This document shows positions 42,093 through 55,287 of a stretch of DNA of 64,000 bases, piece by piece. This stretch comes from Paramarasmius palmivorus (Eukaryota; Basidiomycota; Agaricomycetes; Agaricales; Marasmiaceae). The translations under genes were made by a program, and so were the position numbers. Location of the stretch: NCBI GenBank assembly GCA_037176845.1, contig JAYKXP010000009.1:496001-560000 (forward strand), in the 5' to 3' direction. Positions within the stretch are counted from its first letter, which is position 1. Every line of letters begins with the position of its first letter. Below the pieces are notes generated by a model that saw only the letters and a program-made list of their open reading frames with translations, ran no database searches and was not told the origin of the DNA.

Positions 42093-45000
42093 TTAACGTT
42101 TTGATGTTTGCTGCTGTGGCAGCTGCTGACTCTTCTGCTCTTCTCCTTCCTTCCCATCTCCGCCTTCCTTACCACCTCCTTCTTCGACGAACTTCTTCCA
42201 CTCTTCCAATAACTGCTCTCCCACACCAGGTTCGAGCTCTGTTCCATCTCTAGAGACCTTGATCTCTCGATCATGATTCCAAGGATTCCGAAGATGCCTC
42301 GTCTTATAGAACGGCAACCGATGTACGCATATCCACTCCACTTTGAACGATTCACCCCATGTGCTCGCGGGACTATCTGGATCTTGGTCAATCCCGGTGG
42401 CCTTTGCTTTGCCTTTCGACGTAGAAGATTTGGGTGGTGAAGTAGGCGAAACAGCATTAGGGGCAGAGGAGTTTCGGATAGCCTTGAGAGGCGCCTCATC
42501 GTCCAACTCAAAGCTCTCCATCCGAGCGACGGACTGTGCTTTGACCTTGAGCTGGTTATCAAGACTAAACTTGAGCGAGGGCGTCTTGGCTGTGATCTTC
42601 TTGTGGCGCTCCCCAAGCTCCGGAGGAGCTGAAGTTACACCCTCGGGGTCTCTCGGTTCCATGCTACCTTCCATACCGCTACTACTCCCAACGCCACCAC
42701 GCAAAGCGCTAGCACCTGGAGAAGCAACACTCTGCAGCATGCTTGCACCAGGAGATGGTGTTAAACCCGTGACAGGTTGAGGACTATCCTCAACCATTCG
42801 ATTTGTGAAGTACTTGGGTTCACCGCCACTACCCAGCTGTAAGCGCTGCAACACCGTCGTAGGACTTGCGGGCTCCTCCTCGTATATCACCTCAGTTTGC
42901 ACGGGTCCACGGCCTGTAACGGGCGAAGCTGAAGCTGAAGATGATGCATCGTTTAAACTAGAAGCTGAGGCAGAGGAGTTGGGGTTGGAAGAGGATCGCG
43001 GACCCCAAGACACACGGTGCTCGCCTTGTTTGACAGAGCCGGCCATCCTGCGAAGAGTATCAGTGATCAGTCAGAGCATGCGGAGCCACAAAGAAACAAC
43101 AATAGAAGCTGATAGTGCACAAGAGCAAATGGGTAGTATGAGCGCGAAGTAGGATGCCGTCAGCTTTGGGCGCTACAGCATCGCCACGTGATTCTGAACA
43201 CCAAGCGCCCACAAACACCCACATAGGCTGCGGAAGTTGAACCGAAAAAAATACTCACTTTCCCCATCCATAAAACTCGCCGCTCTTATTAACCCCGAAA
43301 ATAAGGTACACCTCCGCACTCGTCCTATAAGCCTGATCAAGAATCCCCTCATTATGTTTCTGCGTAGCCCAGAGACCTTTGGACACGCTGAGGTCGAGAT
43401 CGTACTATAGTATGACAAAACGTGAGTACAGAAGTTTACAGTGACTATAAATCGAACACACCTGTGACAAACTCTTCAATATAAAATACCTCTTGGGGAA
43501 ATACTTGACCAACATGCTCGAATTCGTACTCGCGTATGACCCTGACGAATTCGAATGGCCTCCAGCCGTCACATCTCTCTTTCTACCTCCTGTAAAATCG
43601 ATATCGGCTTCGCTAAGGTCGGATACTGATGGTGTACCAGTACTCATGTCGCTCCCGGACACTCCAGACCCTTCAGCAGCTCCCAAGCTTACACGTCTGT
43701 CCTTATCGCGGCCTTGAGAATCCTTCACCCACTTTGAATGCATACCGACACCTCTCTGTCCACCAACACCAGCTTTGAGATCATCATCTCGTTTCCTCAC
43801 GCGGCAAACTAACCTCGGACAACGAGGATCGTTTGGTCTCAGTGGCACGCCATTGAACCGTGCGATAGCAGCTTCGAGATGTGCTTGCGAAGCGTAATTG
43901 ATAAAAGCGCACGAAGAGCGTGAAATGAGGAATATAGAGATGACACCGTTTGGTGTTGGCGTCGGTATAGACGTGGTAGGTGTGTTGGGAGTAGGCGCTG
44001 GTTGAAAGGGTGAAGAACCGCCAGGGTGCGTAGGTGCGAGTCTAAGGTGATCATTTGGCTGTGATTGATCATGACCAGGGACAGGTGACGAGGAAGAGGC
44101 GGGTAAAAGGTTGTGCTGGTACGAGGCCAATTGCTGCGATGTAGAGGAAGACGTCGAACCAGGCGATGGAGTCGTAGGAGGCTGGTTGAAGAACCGCCAG
44201 AGCTCGTCGTGTGTCGCATCTGACGGTACATTACCTGACCACATAACCCATTCAGAACGATGAGCTGGTGGGTTAGGGTGGTACGATCTCCGTGTAGGCA
44301 TCGTGCCTTTTTCCTTGCTGGTAGGTAGTGAGTGTAAAGGCGGTGGATGTGTAGGAACAGATGGCGGTAAGGAGGCTGGTGGAGGCGGTGGAGGTGGAGG
44401 ATCTGGAGGTGGTGAAGGCGATACAGAGACGTGCTGCGAAGAACCAGCAGGAGCAGGGGACGATTGTCTAGGATACGTGAATGAGGGGTCCAATTCCGCC
44501 TGCTGCTGTTGCGGCTGCTGGGACGCGGCGTAGCCGAGCTGATGAGGGTGGTGATACGGATATCCCGTCTCACCGTATTGGTGCTGTGGCTGAGGAGGCA
44601 TCGGAGCCATGTACCACCATTGTCCATCCGATTGGTACTGAGCTGGACTAAGGTTAAGGTTAAACTGGGACTGGTAAGGTGAGAAAGGTGGCGGTGTGCT
44701 GTATGGGTATTGTGCATGGGGTGAGGGATATCTGGGTAATGAATGGAATTGACCGGGGTTGGCAGGAACGTATTGGGTAGGCGATGAAGGGTACGCTCCC
44801 GTACCAGAGTCAGGTGGTGAGTGCCGTTGCTGTTGCTGGTGCTGGTGTTGGTAGGAATAAGGCGACATCATAGATTGATACGTTGCAGCGTGTATATTTT
44901 GATGATACCCATGAGGTGGTGGTGGTGCAAACGGGTATGGTGGGGAATGTGGTACTGGAGTCATTCCCATCGTTGGAGGGGACATCGTGTATTGTCCATA

Positions 45001-45222
45001 AAATCCATGGCTAGGACCTGAGCGTGGGTTTGGGTTATAGGACGTTGTTGCTGATTGTGGGTAGACATAGGACTGTGATCCTGACGCCTGAGCGTTGTCT
45101 GAAGACCCAACGCCATACGGCGACCTTCGTTGCTGCTGCTGCTGATTCCGCCTGTTATTGCCAGTATTCCCAGCCATGTACGATGTCTCTGGCACGCGGC
45201 CTCGACCATCCCCAGCAGGCAT
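42093..45222 (-). CDS. RNA-binding protein with RRM and split YTH domain (m6A-reader type)
   Basis: Minus-strand gene of about 960 residues. The first 350 residues are low-complexity, rich in Gln, Pro, Tyr and Ser. An RRM follows (SEWVMWSGNVPSDATHDELW, then SIFLISRSSCAFINYASQ and AIARFNGVPLRPNDPRCPRL), with a Ser/Pro insertion in its middle. The C-terminal YTH domain starts LVKYFPKRYFILKSLSQ, then YDLDLSVSKGLWATQKHNEG, ILDQAYRTSAEVYLIFGVN and KSGEFYGWGKMAG. A Ser/Pro-rich insert of about 190 residues interrupts it before STWGESFKVEWICVHRLPFY, KTRHLRNPWNHDREIKVSRD and GTELEPGVGEQLL. Trp of GLWAT and of STWGES are candidates for the m6A cage. Such proteins bind methylated RNA in nucleus or cytosol. 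The frame is open upstream to about 45283 (QPNQHHQQRF), so an extra 5' exon is likely. Confidence 0.86.
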
Positions 45223-48200
45223 AAAACGTTGTTGATGATGTTGATTTGGTTGATTCGTATTCGTCGTGTTCGCGTCGTAGCCTTGAAAGCAAGTGGTAAG
45301 AGATCTCTATCAAAACTCTCATATGAACCTACAAAAAAATTCAAAAAAAACTGGTAAGCTCGTGCAAGATCTCGAAGTTACTCGAAACTCACAATACCAA
45401 TCTATACCTCGGACGTACGACGCCTCTGAGTATCCTGGCTCTACAGGCAAACAAGTTAACGCATAATCAATCCACCAGTGTCCCCAGATAAAAACCGATA
45501 TAAAGACAAGAGAAAAAATGAAGGTGTGAAGGGGAGGAAGGAGGAAGAGGAACGTTCCGCCCAGATTAGCCGCGAAACCCAACCCGACACGACACGACAA
45601 AAAAAGAAGAAAAAAATCTCCAATGTTTATTTGGTCATATAATCACGTGAGACTCACCCATAAGAGTCGCGACTCGCGTTCCTTGATTCGGCCGATTCGT
45701 TGGTCGAGGCGTAGGTTCTCTGTATACCTCGTCAATTTCTGCATGTTCAACCACGTTAGAACTCTCTGAAAATCCCAATTTTAGACGCGTCAATACAAGT
45801 GCGAGTAGTTATAACACTCAACGATTTTCCGAGCTAATTAATGCCACCATCGTTGCTTTGGCTTTTGATTCCTTATACTCACGCGCTGGTTGATCGCTTG
45901 ACAGTTTGTTCTGAATAGTGGGTGTAGCTGTGTCGTCGCTGTAGGTGTAGTTTGTACAACCCCATCCCCATTTCCGTCGGTGTAGTATATGTACTAGCCA
46001 CCGTGAGAAACATGATATCATATACGCGGATAGGATCTGCTCCTCCACCTTTGGAGTGAGTATTCTCGCATTCTGGGCCATACGTCAATAGCATAGGTTT
46101 TTTTATTCCGACTGGTTAGATCTTTTGACCAGAGCGCGCGTAAGTAATTTGAAATAGAGATGGAGCTTTCGTGAGCTTTGACAGAGTTACACGCGAAAAC
46201 GGTTTACAGAAGGACAACAATGAATTGGACACGGTGGAGTCAACACTGCCATGGGCATATCAAGAACCCTATGTCACCGTGATCGCCATGATGAGATAAA
46301 TGAGTGAACTTTCGAAAACATATCTATTGATGGCGTTAAGGACGTACATCCAGCTCCCCTCATTCCCGCCTCCCGCCTTCTGGGGTGTTGGAGTCGAATC
46401 ATTAGCGAAATGCGCCGCGTGATTCGGATGGCGCGCATAAGGGTAAATGCGGCTCCTGAGGGGACGTTGAGGGGCGCGGCTCGTGCGCTCTAAACTCTCC
46501 CAGAAATGCCGACCATGTTCTGATAGTGTGAATGGCCGCAGCCAATTTCAAATATGAGGATAATGTGATTTCTTGCCGTTCTTCCGCGGATATCTTCCGG
46601 CCAATACCCTAGCACGATCTTGACATTAACAATCGCGCAGTGTCGTTTTCCGGACTTTATAGCTTGTACACAGGTTTTGAAAACCGAGAAGCTCAAGAAG
46701 CAAGGAAGAGCCATGTGTATGATGTCAACCACTTGTACCGAAGATCCAAGGAAGATGTGCGTCACAGGAACGGGTGAAGGTCGCTGTTAAGGTAGTGTGG
46801 CGGCAAGTACAAAGCGATTAACAGAGGTGCTGAGAGGGCAGAGGATACTGGAATCGCATTGCTTCACATTTGAAGACGTGTCGCTACGTGTTCCCGAGTG
46901 TGAAGGTGTCGTTCGCCGAGTGTGAACCTAAAGTGTTCTAGCCTCCGAGTCTGTGATGACCTGAATCGGGATTCGGAGTATCCGAGTGTGCGGGGGTCGA
47001 TGTTGAACACCCCAACACGCTCAGTCCACGAGGCTCGCGTTCCTCATCCTTGGCTGTTGAAGCTGTTTCTGACATGACTTGCATCCTAAATGACCCTGTA
47101 CACGAGACGTATTTATGTCCCTTCATTCATCATGTTGAGTCTCCACAGACACCACAAATTGATGATGATGGCTCGAGGGAAGAGGTCCGACTGGTGGCTG
47201 GCAGCGTAAATAGTTCAGAGGGTGGAGTCGGTGATAAGGGCATGTCAAAAGTTAGACATACAAGGTCTTCGTACTCTTCGTACTGTCACATGCGTCTCGG
47301 AGAACCTGATAAACGTTCAAGTTGGTAAGCTTCTTGTGATAGAGGTAGTGAAATTAGGGTAAAAACATATTGTTTACCATTCGGCGTTTGTCATTGCCCG
47401 CTGTGATAGATGTCTATCTCTCATAAGGACATATGCATATGCCCTGTCAACAGCTATACTCCTGTGGCTTGGACAATGCGATCTGGGGTACAAAAGCTCA
47501 GAGAAAAAGTGGAGTCGTCCCGCGTGCACTTCTCTGTCAAGCACGACTCAGCTTTGCCTCTTGGAGAAACGATGAAGGCATAATTACCCGTTTTGCGTAT
47601 GTAGAGCCCATAATAGGGGTAATCACGTAGATCATTTCGGATAATGAGTGGGGTTTGGAAGTTGGGGTCAGGGTAGGTCAGGGTGTGGGTCCTTGTAGGT
47701 CTAGACTCGATGGCGCAAGTCATTCGAGAGGCTACAGGGCCGCCATAGACAGGGGAAGAGCTCGACGGTGATTTCTATAATGTTCTGTGGCGTCGATAGG
47801 CAGAATTCCAGCGGACTCAGAGCTCGAGTGGTCTAAGCAATAATATGGGAAGGTCGAGCCTCTGAAACACCGGAGCCGAGGATATGATAGATGATGTCAA
47901 GCCACATGGAGTCTTCATGGACTGCGGGCGTAAGTAGGCGTGAAGTTGTCATATCCGTATTGATAATATTGGATTAATGGAAGTCGAAGAGCAATAATAG
48001 GCAGTTGAAACCCGTCGTGAGAATACTTGAAGATTCGTGAAGGGAATGTCTAGTCAAGACGGGTCCACCTTGAATCTTGAATGACTCACAAACCGGAAAT
48101 AAACAAGCCCAAGAGGCGGCAGTCTGAGTATGATGCCAAGTTGTTCACCGGAGAAAGCGTGTGTAGCCGCGATTGGTCAATTGAAGGAATGCCTCTATCT

Positions 48201-49520
48201 TGCGCATCCAGAAACTAGTAAGAGAATCCGATTCTCCTTCTGGTGAACTCTGAACATTTAGCTGGGATTAGGAAATCAACATATTTGTTACATACGTACT
48301 TACCTGTGATTGGGAGTAGTATGATGCCAAGTCATGACATTGACGGGCAAGGAAGACCAGTCATGACATTCGCAAGGAAGACTGATGGGGAGCGAATCAA
48401 GAAACTCCGGTTTTAGTTGACTGAAAATAAAGCCCAGGACAATAGCCAATGGGAAACGAATGGTCTTGAGATGCTGGGTTCTCGAAGCTCGGCCAGTCAC
48501 AAGCACAGAAAACTTGCTCCACAGGGTGTCCGGCGGCGCATATAACGATGACCAATGAACGTTGTGAGTCGTGTAAGCGTGAATGATCCCTGCCGGGAGG
48601 AGGAAGGGATATTTTTGTTTGACTTTTCCAGAATGTCGGGGGTCAATCCGAATAAGCAGGAAAGCTAAATAGTCATGAAGCTAAGGGAAAGGGTGTGGAT
48701 AGCGGAATAAAGATGGCGAGGACTTGCTGCGTAAGCCAGGCGTACCGTGTGTTCTCCTGGAGTCTTTGGGAACACCATTAGTCAGTGAACCCCACTGAGT
48801 GTATGCTGCGGAATTCGAAGATTCAGAGTCGTCAAATCAAGTGAAAGTGAAAAGTGAGGGGCAGAGCCACGTACCATTGCTTATTAGCCCGATGCTGGAT
48901 CGATGTGAGTAAGCAAGTTAATGAGCAGAGTGAAGCTCGCAGACATGTGAACCAGCCTGGCCCAGGACTATGAGAATACAGGTCGACAAAGCATAAAATG
49001 CTCGGATATTTTGCAGGCGAGTGAAGCTGAGTTTGCAATATTAGCACGATGGTCGAGGAAGACGTAGGTATCTTTACTCAGCTTCAGTGATGCACTGTAT
49101 CGGATAAGCAAGACACATGGAGAACATTCTGGTAGTATTCTAGTAGATTGTAATCCGAATTTGCCCAAGTGTTGCCTTCAAGTTGCCTGTACGAGAGAGC
49201 TAATAACGGCGACCCGAAACTAACAATTACCGACTGGACGAGTGGTACGCACGAGCTTTCGTGGGAGCTTGAGACTGCCATGTAGGATCACTTTCCTGTG
49301 GCCACTGTCATCAAAATCAGATACAGCGAAAGCCTAAGGAGGTCAGCTTCAACTCAGTCAGCTATCTCGGTATAAAAAATATAATTACGCACCATACTGT
49401 ATCACTTCTGCTTGTGTGCACCAGAGTTCGTCGACGAGTATTGCGTCGATATCGAAGTCGCGAAGAAGAATTGGCTTGGTGAGCACAGCCACACATTCCA
49501 GCGCTTTCTCTCCAACTGCC
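45223..49520. other. Gene-poor 4.3 kb stretch
   Basis: I found no convincing gene. Short frames exist, for example on the minus strand at 46938-47126 and 47454-47723, but none shows a domain or a good splice model. Two short imperfect repeats of about 27 bases (AGTCATGACATT...GCAAGGAAGAC) occur at 48330-48385. No tRNA-like fold was seen. Confidence 0.5.
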
Positions 49521-50190
49521 ATGGCCTACCACTCTCCTAGCCCCCAACCATTCCACAATCCTTATTCTTCCTCAATACCTTCTACATTGTCAACACCACA
49601 ACCAAAAATCCCATCAAGGGTTTCAAAACCAGTCAACGTCTTCTCAAATGACGGTTCATTCCTTGAGCGATTCCAGCGGATAAAGAAGGTCGGGCGCTTT
49701 TGATACCACAAGTGTTATACGTATCGTGTTGGTGAGCAGAATTACTGAATCAGAGTGGTTGAATGAATATACAGGAGGAAGAGGAAAAGAGGAAGAAGGA
49801 AGAGATATTACAAAGGTGTGCCAGGCTCGTGCTTGCGTCGTGCTGTAGTTGTTGACGTTTAGTTCCAATAGGAAACGAAACTTTGATAATCGTTTTGTGA
49901 GTGCTGGTTCATACCGGTGTTATTAGACTACGGGCTCATACCTATTTCTCAGAGAAATAGGGGGAAACGGCCCTTCTCTCAACCTGATTCTACCCTTTCA
50001 GACTCTAACACCGTTCCGGACGCGACGAATAATGAACCCCGAGCGAAGAAAGCGAAGATAGTACGTGCCGATATTGCGTGTCCTTCATTTGTGTTCATGT
50101 TTAACCCGTTGGTAGTGAAAACGGTAATGAATGATCATGGTGTGCGGCTTTGAATAGGAACGAATGTCGAGAACGGTAGTGGGTACGTAG
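49521..50190 (+). CDS. Unknown small basic protein, 124 aa
   Basis: Five exons (49521-49688, 49775-49815, 49872-49896, 49953-50060, 50158-50190) total 375 bases and keep frame throughout, including a 25-base exon; this is good support for a real gene. The chain begins MAYHSPSPQPFHNPYSSSIP. A Ser/Pro-rich region leads to NVFSNDGSFLERFQRIKKEE, a highly charged helix (EEEEKRKKEEILQRKRNFDN) and RNRGKRPFSQPDSTL. It ends with a nuclear-localisation-like EPRAKKAKIERMSR. I do not know the family; the sequence suggests a small nuclear protein with a charged single helix. Confidence 0.7.
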
Positions 50191-51773
50191 TATACACGTA
50201 TCTAGACCAGGGAGCAATAAGCTCATCCGCTTCTCTTAGGTCTTATCATCTACCCTCCTGTACATAGGGATCTAGCGCTTAGCAGCGCCCTTCAATGAAC
50301 GTCTCTTTCCTGGGTCTAGGCGTCGTCGGCTATCGGAGCTGAGTGTCCAGCGTCGAACGTTGAGTCCTACACATCCCGCTTTCTATTGAAGCGCTCGATC
50401 GTTTTATGCATACGAATCCCCATTTTGGTCGTCGAAGCCCACGAATCCCGAACACGTACAATCCCACATTTCAAGAAACCTACGATCATGCAAATTTTCA
50501 TGGACATGTTCGTCGTCCTCTGTTGTTTCGCTTTCTCGCTCGGAGTTGCTCCTCCCATGTCGTCATTTCCTCGTCCATGAATTCGCTTTTTCACAGCTTT
50601 AATTGAGTTCATTTGGAAATCCTTGCGGTTCTCGTTCCTTGATGACGTCCTTTCGTATCCTCAGCGCCAGCTTCCGTGGACCGTCGTCATAACTATTCGG
50701 CAGGAAGAATCTTTTTCACAAAAGCTTAAGGAGAAAGATCATAGATCCGGTCTGGACCCGAATTTTTATAAAGACCTCCTCGTCTTCGTCATTTTGCTCA
50801 GGCTCTCTTTTCTCCTTCATTGCCTCACTATATCATTTTCATCGACTTCGAAGCTCATACACGGATTTTGTCTAGTCTTTTTGGTCTCTTCCGGCGCCTT
50901 CATTGAAGCAGATCGTAGGATGACAAGGGCTTTCGGTGAGAGATTATTCTTCATTTGGGTTCTTGATAAAGCTAATATTTTCTCCTTCAACCTTAGAGCA
51001 CCTGTTTTCTTGACCGTGGAATGCCCCGTCCCCACCAATGATGACCAGAGGCGTAAATACGGTACGTCGGGGAGCTTACTATCCCCGGAGTACGTGTAAC
51101 TAATGACTCGATTCCGTAGTGCGAGCTTCCGTCGTCTGAACCGAGTCATTCACGAGCCTCGAAGCGGGACGTCATACTACACATTAGGGCAGGAAATGGT
51201 TTCAGGCGACTGTGAGACGAAGGCAGCTCTTTTTAACTTATGGGGCTTTTGTCAGTGTGGTTGTGTCAATCAATGCATCTTATTTGTGTCTTTCTTTCGT
51301 CTGGCAGCTGCATCAGATCGACTATACTGCGTCAGAGTGAGATCCTGAAGGTGTCTGTTAAGCTCGGTGCACGAGGTTCATGCTTGTCTAAGCTCCGCAG
51401 AACTTCTTTAAAGGCGACTGCAGGGTGGTTCTACAAGTAACACGCATAGCAAATCATGACATCGCTCACCGATTCTCGGAAGATGATCCCCTGCTACTCG
51501 TTACTTCCGGGTGCGAAGGGGTTCCGAATGTGAGCAGACCAGTGACATGTCAACTATCAAAAGATACGCTAGATACCTGAGCACTTGTACGAGCAATACA
51601 AAGACTTGTGCTACAAAGGCTCCTGGCTGGGATGAGATCATCCGAAATGATGTCGGCCCGCACTGAGCGGGAAGACTGTGGTCGTGAGAAAACCCCATAT
51701 CCAATCTCCACGACGGCAGCTAGCAAACAGAAACGATTCTACAGTCCACCACAGGACTTGCCTTTCCTTGAAA
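50191..51773. other. Intergenic
   Basis: 1.6 kb. A 158-codon plus-strand frame (50623-51099) has no ATG at its start and no recognisable domain. I see no gene here with confidence. Confidence 0.45.
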
Positions 51774-54550
51774 ATGCCCCCAAATAGCTCTGGATCTCGC
51801 CGGAGACTCGTTGGGCAACCCCTACTCTATGCCGTCTCAGTCTTCGTCAGTCTCGGAGTGTTTTTGGTGCGTGACCTGGCAGTCAAAACGGAACGAGGAA
51901 CTGACGTTGTTTTGCTTTTTTTCTTCGCAGTTTGGATATGACCAAGGGTAAATGAGAACCTCGAAGAATGTATTGGAAGTAGTAAGCTAATCTGGGAGAC
52001 AAGTGTCATGTCCGGAATCATCACCGGCCCACATTTTATCAAGTTCTTCGACGCGCCAGGTCCCATCGAAGTTGGTAGTATGGTTGCAGTGCTGGAAGTT
52101 GGTGCTTTCAGTGCGTCTCGTATCTCTTCTTCCGATGCTATTGCTGAGCTCTTGTTTAGTAACCTCCGTTGCCGCTGGTCGAGTAGGCGATATTATTGGA
52201 AGAAAAGGCACTCTTTTCATCGGCGCCCTTGTTTTTACTATAGGAGGAGCCATTCAGACATTTACGACCGGCTTTGCAGTAATGGTGCTGGGAAGGATTA
52301 TCAGTGGATTCGGTGTAGGGCTTCTCTCGTTCGTGAACCCTTTCCAAGATATTGAGCGCACGCGACTAACCCGACCTCTGCAGAACTATCGTTCCAATAT
52401 ACCAAAGTGAAATCTCACCCCCGAATCATGTGAGTACGAATTACATTGACATTACGGGAGTTTGTTGTTTATCGACGTATAGAGAGGAGCGCTGGCGTGT
52501 GCAGAGTTTACAGGGAACATTACAGGATACGCATTCTCGGTGGTACGTTTCGTCAGCCGAACATACGTGATCATGCTTCTGACAGTGTTTGGTTCAGTGG
52601 ACGGACTACTTTTGCTCATTTATCGACTCGAATCTTGCTTGGCGAATACCTCTGTTCATTCAATGTGTCATCGGAGGTTTTCTTGCTCTAGGTTTGCTCA
52701 TCATGCCTGAGAGCCCCAGGTTCGTGTTTACTCTACTGTTAATGAAGCACGGTCTATGACACGTTTTCTAGATGGCTCATTGACACCGATAAGGATGACG
52801 AAGGGCTCCGAGTAATTGCGGACCTCCACGGTGGGGACTTGGAGAACCCAGTCGCAAAAGCAGAATACAGGGAGATCAAGGACAAAGTCATTATGGAGGT
52901 ATGTATTTCGATAATCGCGACCCTGCTTCCGTGCCTCATCACTTCCCTGTCAGCGTGAAAGTGGAGAAGGACGATCGTATGGAATGATGTGGAGAAAGTA
53001 TAAGCAAAGAGTTTTGCTCGCCATGTCCTCTCAAGCATTTGCTCAGCTGGTTCGTCTCCATTCCTCATACTCTATGCAGCTCATGCTTATCATGTTCACA
53101 GAACGGGATCAATGGTGAGTCCAGCCATTTTTAGGCGCAACGATCGTTCATCAACTTCCTACTGTCCAGTTATATCCTATTACGCCCGTAAGTGATGTAT
53201 CATTACTCTTTACGACGACCCTTTAATGATGGAACCTCATTCCAGCCAAGGTTTTCGAAGGTGAATACCGCGGGCTCCCTTGATGCGAACGCTTTGACTG
53301 ACGGCTTGCATGGAATCAGCGGCTGGATGGAAAGGTCGACAAGCAATTCTGATGACCGGAGTGAACGCCATCATCTATGTTCTGAGCACTTTGCCACCGT
53401 GAGTGTTCCGCGCTGATGATTCCGAGGGGTTGCTCATCGGTGGTTTAGTTGGATTCTGGTCGATCGCTGGGGTCGACGTCCCATTCTGTTGTCGGGAGCG
53501 GCAGTGGTATGTTCCTTTTAAGAAGGGTGTTGATTATTCCAAACGTTTGATCCCTAGATGAGTATAGCTCTATGTGCTACGGGTTATTGGATGTACTTGG
53601 ACAGGCCTGAGACTCCGAATGCCGTCGTAGTCTGTGTCATTATATTCAATGCGGCGTTCGGTTATAGGCATGTCTTTCGAAGCTTTGGTGGCACCCGTAC
53701 TGACATACCTTCGACAGCTGGGGTCCAATACCATGGCTTTATCCTCCTGAGGCAAGAACTATCTGCCTCTGGTGGTGCATTCGTTGACAGTTCCTAATAG
53801 ATTATGCCTCTGACGGTCAGAGCGAAGGGTGTTTCAATATCTACGGCGACAAATTGGGCATTCAACACATTGGTCGGAGAAGTGACCCCCTACTTACAGG
53901 AGGTTATCACTTGGCGGCTGTACTTCATGCACGGCTTCTTCTGCCTGTGCAGTTTTGTGCTGGGTATGATCATCCATCTTTACAGCTTTTCATGTACTGA
54001 AATGGTTCCTCTTTAGTGTATTTCTGTAAGCTCATAGCTCACCTTCTATCTTGGACCTCTATTCACGGATCTTTTTCACAGTATACCCGGAAACAAAAGG
54101 GGTTCCTCTCGAGGAGATGGATGCTGTTTTCGGAGAGGGTATGTATTCAAACGTCGATCATGTTTCATTTTCATTTTGCTTACTCCTGGGCCAGACAACG
54201 CAAAGGGCCGCTCACATTTCGAAACGGCCTCATCGTCAGAAAGAGCCTCCTTCCTGCCAGCCAGTTCGTCGTCATACCCACCCCGATCAAAATCAAGAAA
54301 CGTCGAAAGTCACTCCAGCTCCAACTCGGGCGGTTGGCTCGGCCGTTTGTTCCATAGAAACAATAGCCGAAGAGATGTGGAGTATGAACCGCTTTCTGAG
54401 ATGGAGATGGAAGAAGATGCAGAGACGGAGAGACTAGATGAAGGACGCACGAGGAAGACGTCGATAGAGGAAGACCCAGAGGAGGAGGACGATGTGGGAG
54501 AGTACGAAGTTATCCCGAGGAATATGGGAACCAACCGCACGTTGCGATGA
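51774..54550 (+). CDS. MFS sugar transporter (sugar porter family)
   Basis: Many exons make a 12-segment sugar porter. In order: PLLYAVSVFVSLGVFLFGYD joined to QGVMSGIIT; AAGRVGDIIGRKGTLFIGAL (loop 2-3 motif); MVLGRIISGFGVGLLS; MPESPRWLID (end of the first half); QAFAQLNGINVISYYAPKVF; VDRWGRRPILLSGAAV; WGPIPWLYPPEIMPLTVRAK; PETKGVPLEEMDAVFGE. It should import a hexose, pentose or disaccharide by proton symport at the plasma membrane. The cytosolic C-terminal tail is long and charged (SSSNSGGWLGRLFHRNNS, then acidic repeats). One intron, after LYPPE, uses a GC donor (GAG|GCAAGA) and an AG acceptor. No disruption found. Substrate not assigned. Confidence 0.87.
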
Positions 54551-54732
54551 CCACCGTCTATTACCGCCGTGGTGCACTTGAATACAGGATTGGAAGGCAT
54601 GGTATGTAGTGTACGATACTATTCCGTTTAAGAAAGTACTTATTATCCTACTGGGATGTAATTATTTATATCCAACTCGTGGATGGGATCTTATTCTAAA
54701 TCTGCCATAGTCGCAACTGCCATCTCTGGCCA
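54551..54732. other. 3' flank between convergent genes
   Basis: Nothing recognisable. Confidence 0.4.
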
Positions 54733-55287
54733 TCAACAGATCCACACCGCAGTACAACGGGACCGCTTGATACGATTGAATCGTTGCAACAGCAGTGTTT
54801 CGTAAAGGAAAACCTTGTTCTGCCAGTGCTTGACAAGTGGCAGGTGAACAATTGAGAAGTATCCCACCAGAATCCGGATGTGAAAGAAGCTTGCCCAGTG
54901 GGCTTGCCAGGTGCCTATTGACTTGGTGCTCATCGAATGCAGCAGTTTCTCGCGCCGAAAATTTGGCAGGAAAGCATCCGAATATGGCCCGCGAGTAACA
55001 CACGCTATGCATCCGTTGAAACAAAAGGTTTCCTCCGTCCCAGTAAATTCGGAGTAACACTGGCCACGCAGATCGTGGTGGCGTGCGGGCCGTGGGACAC
55101 CGATACATTTGTGCAACCTTCTTGAAACGCATGTTATGTTCAAAAAATTTCCTCCTAGCTTTCCACAGACAGGGAGGATTCGACCTTCTGGAGACATGGA
55201 GCGAACTGTAACTCGATGAAGTCCCGTTGACTTGTGAACTTCAACCATGTGTTCCCAAGCGGCTTGGGAATTGGAAATCATCATCAT
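54733..55287 (-). CDS. Possible unknown gene, 184 aa frame
   Basis: The minus strand from the ATG at 55287 has an unspliced 184-codon frame (MMMISNSQAAWEHMVEVHKS to FNRIKRSRCTAVWIC). A second minus-strand frame overlaps it (54662-55132) and also reads protein-like (GGILLNCSPATCQALAEQGF). The two could be joined by a splice that I could not place. No domain, signal peptide or membrane segment is recognisable. It may be a real fast-evolving gene, a decayed one, or chance. Confidence 0.3.
   Translation of the reverse strand: MMMISNSQAAWEHMVEVHKSTGLHRVTVRSMSPEGRILPVCGKLGGNFLNITCVSRRLHKCIGVPRPARHHDLRGQCYSEFTGTEETFCFNGCIACVTRGPYSDAFLPNFRREKLLHSMSTKSIGTWQAHWASFFHIRILVGYFSIVHLPLVKHWQNKVFLYETLLLQRFNRIKRSRCTAVWIC

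Noticed and set aside
43839..44717. 292-codon minus-strand frame rich in His, Arg and Leu
   Set aside because: It is a shifted-frame shadow of the low-complexity N-terminus of the YTH protein.
50623..51099. 158-codon plus-strand frame
   Set aside because: It does not start with ATG, has mixed hydrophobic and charged runs without a domain, and overlaps an equally long minus-strand frame.
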